A stretch of DNA of 17,503 nucleotides, taken from NCBI GenBank assembly GCA_034368805.1, contig JAXMLJ010000119.1, positions 1 to 17,503 of the forward strand. Reading direction: 5' to 3'. The translations under genes were made by a program, and so were the position numbers. Positions within the stretch are counted from its first letter, which is position 1; the number at the start of each line of letters is the position of its first letter. Below the pieces are notes generated by a model that ran no database searches, had not been told where the DNA came from, and was given only the letters and a program-made list of their open reading frames with translations. The stretch comes from UBA2272 sp034368805. GTDB lineage: Bacteria; Actinomycetota; Coriobacteriia; Anaerosomatales; Anaerosomataceae. Below, piece after piece: positions 14,900 through 17,503 of this stretch.

Positions 14900-14920
14900 C
14901 GGGCGGGAGGGGCCCGCCCG
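14900..14920 (-). promoter_or_regulatory. GC-rich hairpin between ssb and rpsR
   Basis: CGGGCGGG and CCCGCCCG form a perfect eight-pair stem around a five-base loop, 14 bases after the ssb stop. No T run follows. Being within the operon, it may stabilise the rpsF-ssb message or lower read-through. A second small dyad, ACCCC and GGGGT around TAT (14873-14885), lies closer to the rpsR ribosome site. Confidence 0.35.
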
Positions 14921-14934
14921 CGGTGTCAGATCTA

Positions 14935-15354
14935 TTAGAACGGGATCTCTTCTCCGCCCGAATCGTCGGCGCCTGAGGCCGCGGGGGCCGAGGTGGGCGC
15001 GCTGTAGCCGCCGGAGCCGCCGTCGCGAGACGAAAGGAACTCGATCTCATCGGCCACGACCTCGAGCTTGGAACGCTTCTCACCCTGCTGGTTCTCCCAC
15101 TGGCTCCACCGTAGCTTGCCCTCGATGGCGACCTTCATGCCTTTGGAAAGGAATCGCGCCAGTGCCTCGGCGCGCGCGCCGAAGATCGTGACGTCCACGA
15201 AGTTGGGGAACTCCTCCCACTCGCCCGTCTGCTGGTTCTTGCGACGATCGTTGACCGCCACGCCCAGCTTGAGCACGCTCATGCCGCTTCCCGTTGCTTT
15301 GAGCTCCGGGTCGCGCGTCAGGTTCCCCGAGATCACCACTCTGTTGATACTCAT
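14935..15354 (-). CDS. ssb: Single-stranded DNA-binding protein
   Basis: A 139-residue SSB. The OB fold spans about 1-105, with INRVVISGNLTRDPELKATGSGMSVLKLGVAVNDR, FPNFVDVTIFGARAEALARFLSKGMKVAIEGKLRWSQW, and VVADEIEFLSS. A short Gly/Ala/Ser linker leads to the acidic tip DDSGGEEIPF, which recruits replication and repair partners. The ATG at 15354 follows GAGGTG by about 8 bases and gives the classical MSINRVV start; an in-frame start five codons earlier is less likely. It lies between rpsF and rpsR as in most bacteria. Confidence 0.97.
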   Translation of the reverse strand: MSINRVVISGNLTRDPELKATGSGMSVLKLGVAVNDRRKNQQTGEWEEFPNFVDVTIFGARAEALARFLSKGMKVAIEGKLRWSQWENQQGEKRSKLEVVADEIEFLSSRDGGSGGYSAPTSAPAASGADDSGGEEIPF

Positions 15355-15413
15355 CTTCTGCCACCTCACTCGTTGTCACCGGTCGTTGCCGTCCGGCCGG
15401 GCACGCTGCGCGA

Positions 15414-15707
15414 CTAAGCCAGATCGTCGCGTCGGACGATCATGAAGCGCAGGACCTGGTCGGTGATGTGCAGGACGCGGTCGAGCTCGGCGACAGTAGC
15501 GGTACCGGCGTGAAAGAGGATCACCTGGTAGTCGCCCTCTTCTGTGTGGGCGATCTCATGGGCAAGGCGACGCTTGCCCCAGACTTCCTCGGAATCGACC
15601 GTGCCGCCCTCGGCAGTGATGATGCCCCGGACCTTGGTCAGGACACCTTCCCGCGCCTCGTCTTCGAGGTTGGGGCGCATGATGAGCATGAGTTCATAAG
15701 CCTTCAA
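15414..15707 (-). CDS. rpsF: 30S ribosomal protein bS6
   Basis: A 97-residue protein of the 30S platform that pairs with S18. It shows KAYELMLIMRPNLEDEA, VWGKRRLAHEIAHTEEGDYQVILF and VLRFMIVRRDDLA, the full S6 fold. The start is TTG at 15707: GGGAGGTGA lies just upstream with ideal spacing and MKAYELM is the family's normal opening. The frame stays open 82 codons further, but that part is untranslated leader and promoter. It leads the rpsF-ssb-rpsR cluster, with the promoter at 15784-15812. Stop to ssb start is 59 bases. Confidence 0.97.
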   Translation of the reverse strand: MKAYELMLIMRPNLEDEAREGVLTKVRGIITAEGGTVDSEEVWGKRRLAHEIAHTEEGDYQVILFHAGTATVAELDRVLHITDQVLRFMIVRRDDLA

Positions 15708-15733
15708 CTTTTCACCTCCCTTGGACTGATGCG

Positions 15734-15765
15734 GCCCCGGGACATGTGAAGGCTCTGCCCGGAGC
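15734..15765 (-). promoter_or_regulatory. Hairpin in the rpsF leader, possible S6:S18 site
   Basis: Read on the minus strand, GCTCCGGG pairs with CCCGGGGC around a 16-base loop, making an eight-pair stem with one G-T pair. A CCG follows immediately (GGGGCCGC). rpsF leaders of many bacteria carry a hairpin with a CCG trinucleotide that the S6:S18 complex binds for feedback. This leader has the right position and a CCG, but I could not align it to the published motif, so the assignment is tentative. Confidence 0.35.
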
Positions 15766-15783
15766 AGGAAATGAAGCTTCCGA

Positions 15784-15812
15784 AGTGTACCAGAGGCCCG
15801 ACCGACCCACAA
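15784..15812 (-). promoter_or_regulatory. Promoter of the rpsF-dnaB cluster
   Basis: A -35 TTGTGG (15812-15807), a 17-base spacer and a -10 TACACT (15789-15784) preceded by TGG, an extended -10 feature. The predicted start near 15777 gives a leader of about 70 bases before the TTG of rpsF. It lies in the gap after the M23 gene, where a ribosomal operon promoter is expected. The tRNA promoter in this window uses the same TACACT hexamer. Confidence 0.6.
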
Positions 15813-15855
15813 CACACGTAATACCCCACCGCTCTGACACACCCCGGACTTCCCG

Positions 15856-16842
15856 TCATTGTGCGAACACCCGCTCCTTGCGCTGCCGCAGGATGAGATG
15901 TGCGCCGACGATCCCACACCCGCAGACCGCCACGGCGACCGTCCCGCGGCCAAGCGACGTCACCTGGGGGACCCGAAACGTGCTTGCCCGCGCCCCGCGC
16001 GCCGCCGGAACGAGCGCGGACTCTCCGACGATGCCCGCGCCTTCAGGCAGCGGATGTCGCAGCACCTCTGAGCGCAGCCCGGTGGACTCGGCACGCATCG
16101 GAGAATCCTGAACGCTGACGGACTCGGGCACGAGCGTACCCCCCGCATCAGCCTGCCCGGAAGCGGGGATCCTGGCACCCGGGACAGCGACGCTCGGCGC
16201 ATGGCCGGAGGCCACGCGTGCAGGCTGACCCGCGGGGTGTGCGGCGGCGCTGTCGCCCGGCGTGTCCACGACCGGGTCCGCAACGGCCGCAGGCGCCGAG
16301 GCTGTCGGGGGCTCGCCATCGGGCACGTCAGGCGTCGGCTCCGACGATGGAACGGTCGGCGCGACCGCATCCACGGTCGGCAGCAGTCCGCTGGGATCGA
16401 GGTAGACGTCACCTCTCCTCAACCCGAGGTGCAGGTGCGACGTGGGATTGGAGTCATCGCCTGTGGCGGCCACAGTCCCGACCGTCTCGCCGGCAGCAAG
16501 CTCATCGCCAGCGGTCACGAACACCTCGGCGAGGGGCAGCAGGCTCACGCGCAGTCCGTCGGGCATCTCCACCGTGACGGCGCCGCACGTCCCGCCGCCA
16601 TCGGCAGGCACGCGGCCGGCGAACGTCACGCGCCCCGCAGCCGGGACACAGACATCTGCGCCCGACTGCGCGCACACGTCGACGCCGCGATGCGTACCTC
16701 CGGGATACAGCTCGCCGAACGCCGTGATGATCGCGCCTCCGGCCACAGGCGCGACCCACGCCGTCCCGTGCGCGCCCGCAGTAGGCGACAGCATCACACA
16801 CGCACACAACAGCACTCCGAGAGCCGATCGCCGAACAGCCAT
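15856..16842 (-). CDS. M23 family peptidase, C-terminally membrane anchored
   Basis: A 328-residue protein. Residues 1-25 are a signal peptide (RRSALGVLLCACVMLSPTAGA). The M23/LytM domain spans about 28-155: WVAPVAGGAIITAFGELYPGGTHRGVDV carries zinc ligands H51 and D55 (HxxxD), and SHLHLGL carries H136 and H138 (HxH). All expected active-site residues are present, so cleavage of peptidoglycan cross-bridges is plausible. Three cysteines in the domain (C57, C65, C86) might make a disulfide. Residues 160-290 are a low-complexity Pro/Ala/Val linker. The end has a hydrophobic span GTVAVAVCGCGIVGAHLIL and a basic tail RQRKER, a likely stop-transfer anchor. The ATG at 16842 has GAGAGGAG about 5 bases upstream. 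It is transcribed alone, between the tRNA terminator and the rpsF promoter. Confidence 0.88.
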   Translation of the reverse strand: MAVRRSALGVLLCACVMLSPTAGAHGTAWVAPVAGGAIITAFGELYPGGTHRGVDVCAQSGADVCVPAAGRVTFAGRVPADGGGTCGAVTVEMPDGLRVSLLPLAEVFVTAGDELAAGETVGTVAATGDDSNPTSHLHLGLRRGDVYLDPSGLLPTVDAVAPTVPSSEPTPDVPDGEPPTASAPAAVADPVVDTPGDSAAAHPAGQPARVASGHAPSVAVPGARIPASGQADAGGTLVPESVSVQDSPMRAESTGLRSEVLRHPLPEGAGIVGESALVPAARGARASTFRVPQVTSLGRGTVAVAVCGCGIVGAHLILRQRKERVFAQ

Positions 16843-16903
16843 GACCGCTCCTCTCCGCGTGCCGCAAGAGAGGGGGTCGCGGCGCATCGAACCTATGTTC
16901 GCC

Positions 16904-16933
16904 ATAGTAGAGGTCAAGTCGCGTGCTCGCCAA
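16904..16933 (-). promoter_or_regulatory. Candidate promoter of the M23 gene
   Basis: A -35 TTGGCG (16933-16928), an 18-base spacer and a -10 TACTAT (16909-16904) lie between the tRNA terminator and the ATG at 16842. The implied leader is about 55 bases. The match is moderate, but the location fits a separately transcribed gene. Confidence 0.4.
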
Positions 16934-16983
16934 CCACTACGTCGACGGACGGCGAGATGGGCGGACAGGCGGCACAACATGAC

Positions 16984-17009
16984 AACAGGGGCCCCGCGGG
17001 GCCCCTGTT
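16984..17009 (-). terminator. 26-bp perfect palindrome, terminator after tRNA-Gly
   Basis: A perfect 26-base inverted repeat with arms AACAGGGGCCCCG and CGGGGCCCCTGTT. It folds to a very stable stem of eleven pairs or more, 10 bases after the tRNA CCA end. On the minus strand the next bases are GTCATGTTGTG, a broken T-rich stretch. It is best read as the intrinsic terminator of the tRNA gene that also shields the M23 gene. Confidence 0.8.
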
Positions 17010-17018
17010 AGATCCTTC

Positions 17019-17093
17019 TGGAGCGGGTGACCGGGCTCGAACCGGCGACACTCGGCTTGGGAAGCCGATGCTCTACCACTGAGCTACACCCGC
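17019..17093 (-). tRNA. tRNA-Gly (anticodon CCC), CCA encoded
   Basis: The minus strand folds as a complete cloverleaf. Acceptor GCGGGTG pairs with CACCCGC, D arm GCTC/GAGC, anticodon stem TCGGC/GCCGA around TTCCCAA, T arm GCCGG/CCGGT (the last pair G-T) with loop TTCGAGC, and variable loop GTGTC. The anticodon is CCC, reading GGG. The discriminator base is T and the CCA tail is encoded (TCCA). Length is 72 bases plus CCA. It lies alone between a trkA-like gene and the M23 gene. Confidence 0.96.
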
Positions 17094-17105
17094 ATGCGCC
17101 TGCAT

Positions 17106-17135
17106 AGTGTAGGACACCCCCGAAGCGGCGGGCAA
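17106..17135 (-). promoter_or_regulatory. Promoter of tRNA-Gly
   Basis: A -35 TTGCCC (17135-17130), an 18-base spacer and a -10 TACACT (17111-17106) place the transcription start about 6 bases before the tRNA 5' end. The same -10 hexamer occurs in the rpsF promoter. The short leader is typical of tRNA genes. Confidence 0.55.
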
Positions 17136-17178
17136 ATCGACGCTGTGCCGTTCCGCATCGGCGCTCTCTACCGGGTCG

Positions 17179-17503
17179 TCACGACCCCGTGAGCGCCTTC
17201 TTGAGCGCCCGCTCGTGCTCGACGTTGGTGAACGCGAGGACGGTGTCGCCCGGCTGCATCTCCGTGTCGCCATGGACCGCAAACGCATCGTCGCCGCGGA
17301 TGATGGCAATGATCAGGCAGTCGCCGGGAAGGTCCAGATCCGCCACACGCTTGCCGCACACCACACACCGGTCGACCGGCAGCTCGACCTCCACGATCGC
17401 CATGTCGCCCTTGCGCAGCGACATCAGCGTGCGGATGTCGCCGATGGTCGCCTCTTCCTCGATCAACCGCGAGATGATCGTGGTTGACGAGATCGCCTCG
17501 ATG
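17179..17503 (-). CDS. TrkA-like potassium uptake regulator, C-terminal part
   Basis: The frame is open to the window edge, so about 107 C-terminal residues are seen and the N-terminal nucleotide-binding part lies outside. The sequence STTIISRLIEEEATIGDIRTLMSLRKGDMAIVEVELP, followed by LDLPGDCLIIAIIRGDDAFAVHGDTEMQPGDTVLAFTN, is a typical RCK_C (TrkA-C) domain preceded by the interdomain helix. Such proteins are cytoplasmic gating subunits of Trk/Ktr potassium transporters and respond to nucleotides. The loop that normally reads like S.VVGK.L.DL contains RCVVCGKRVADLDL, adding a CxxC pair plus a later Cys. An apparent TTG start at 17466 is internal. A trkH/ktrB partner is not visible here. Confidence 0.85.
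   Translation of the reverse strand, partial: IEAISSTTIISRLIEEEATIGDIRTLMSLRKGDMAIVEVELPVDRCVVCGKRVADLDLPGDCLIIAIIRGDDAFAVHGDTEMQPGDTVLAFTNVEHERALKKALTGS

Noticed and set aside
15708..15953. 82-codon upstream extension of rpsF
   Set aside because: It covers the promoter and leader; the TTG at 15707 has a strong ribosome site and gives the family's normal N terminus.
1..17503. CRISPR arrays, IS elements, phage genes, inteins or toxin-antitoxin pairs
   Set aside because: No regularly spaced repeats, transposase or integrase motifs were seen, dnaB has no intein at its Walker motifs, and no small paired genes of that kind fit the gaps.

Overview
The window reads as chromosome of a high-GC Gram-positive bacterium. 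An actinobacterial lineage such as the Coriobacteriia and their uncultured relatives fits best. This is inferred from a CWB2-type cell-wall protein, GTG and TTG starts with strong GGAGG ribosome sites, a DUF2232 membrane protein in the rpsF-dnaB cluster, and the high GC content. No rRNA gene, phage, transposon or CRISPR array is visible. Almost every base belongs to a recognisable gene and no gene-free stretch exceeds 300 bases. The longest gap is about 220 bases, at 7828-8045.

Layout: (1) 1-1063, plus strand: the 3' end of a CWB2 cell-wall-binding protein, then a DUF427 protein. (2) 1077-6002, minus strand: a Cys-rich 110-residue protein, purA, purD, a HemW-like radical SAM protein and purE. 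The last three are tightly packed, with a 1-base overlap and an 11-base gap. (3) 6144-10022: a GerMN-domain lipoprotein (plus), a BASS/ACR3-superfamily transporter (minus) and a Cache-HAMP chemoreceptor (plus). An 18-bp perfect palindrome with promoter-like flanks lies between the two divergent genes. (4) 10060-15707, minus strand: the rpsF-ssb-rpsR-DUF2232-rplI-dnaB cluster followed by a COG2509 FAD-dependent oxidoreductase, with a good promoter at 15784-15812. (5) 15856-17503, minus strand: a membrane-anchored M23 peptidase, tRNA-Gly(CCC) with a 26-bp palindromic terminator, and the 3' end of a TrkA-like potassium channel/transporter regulator.

Working together: purA, purD and purE supply purine nucleotide biosynthesis, and the radical SAM gene appears translationally coupled to purD. 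The ribosomal/replication cluster makes S6, SSB, S18, L9 and DnaB. In Bacillus the same cluster runs into purA. Here purA is on the same strand but about 6 kb further on, with the FAD oxidoreductase, chemoreceptor, transporter and lipoprotein genes between. The surface proteins (CWB2, GerMN lipoprotein, M23, chemoreceptor) are typical envelope functions.

I found no convincing new multi-gene system. The points most worth a second look are the palindromic operator, the mutually exclusive hairpins in the purA leader, the acidic extension of ribosomal protein L9, the radical SAM gene inside the purine operon, and the uncharacterised Cys-rich protein.
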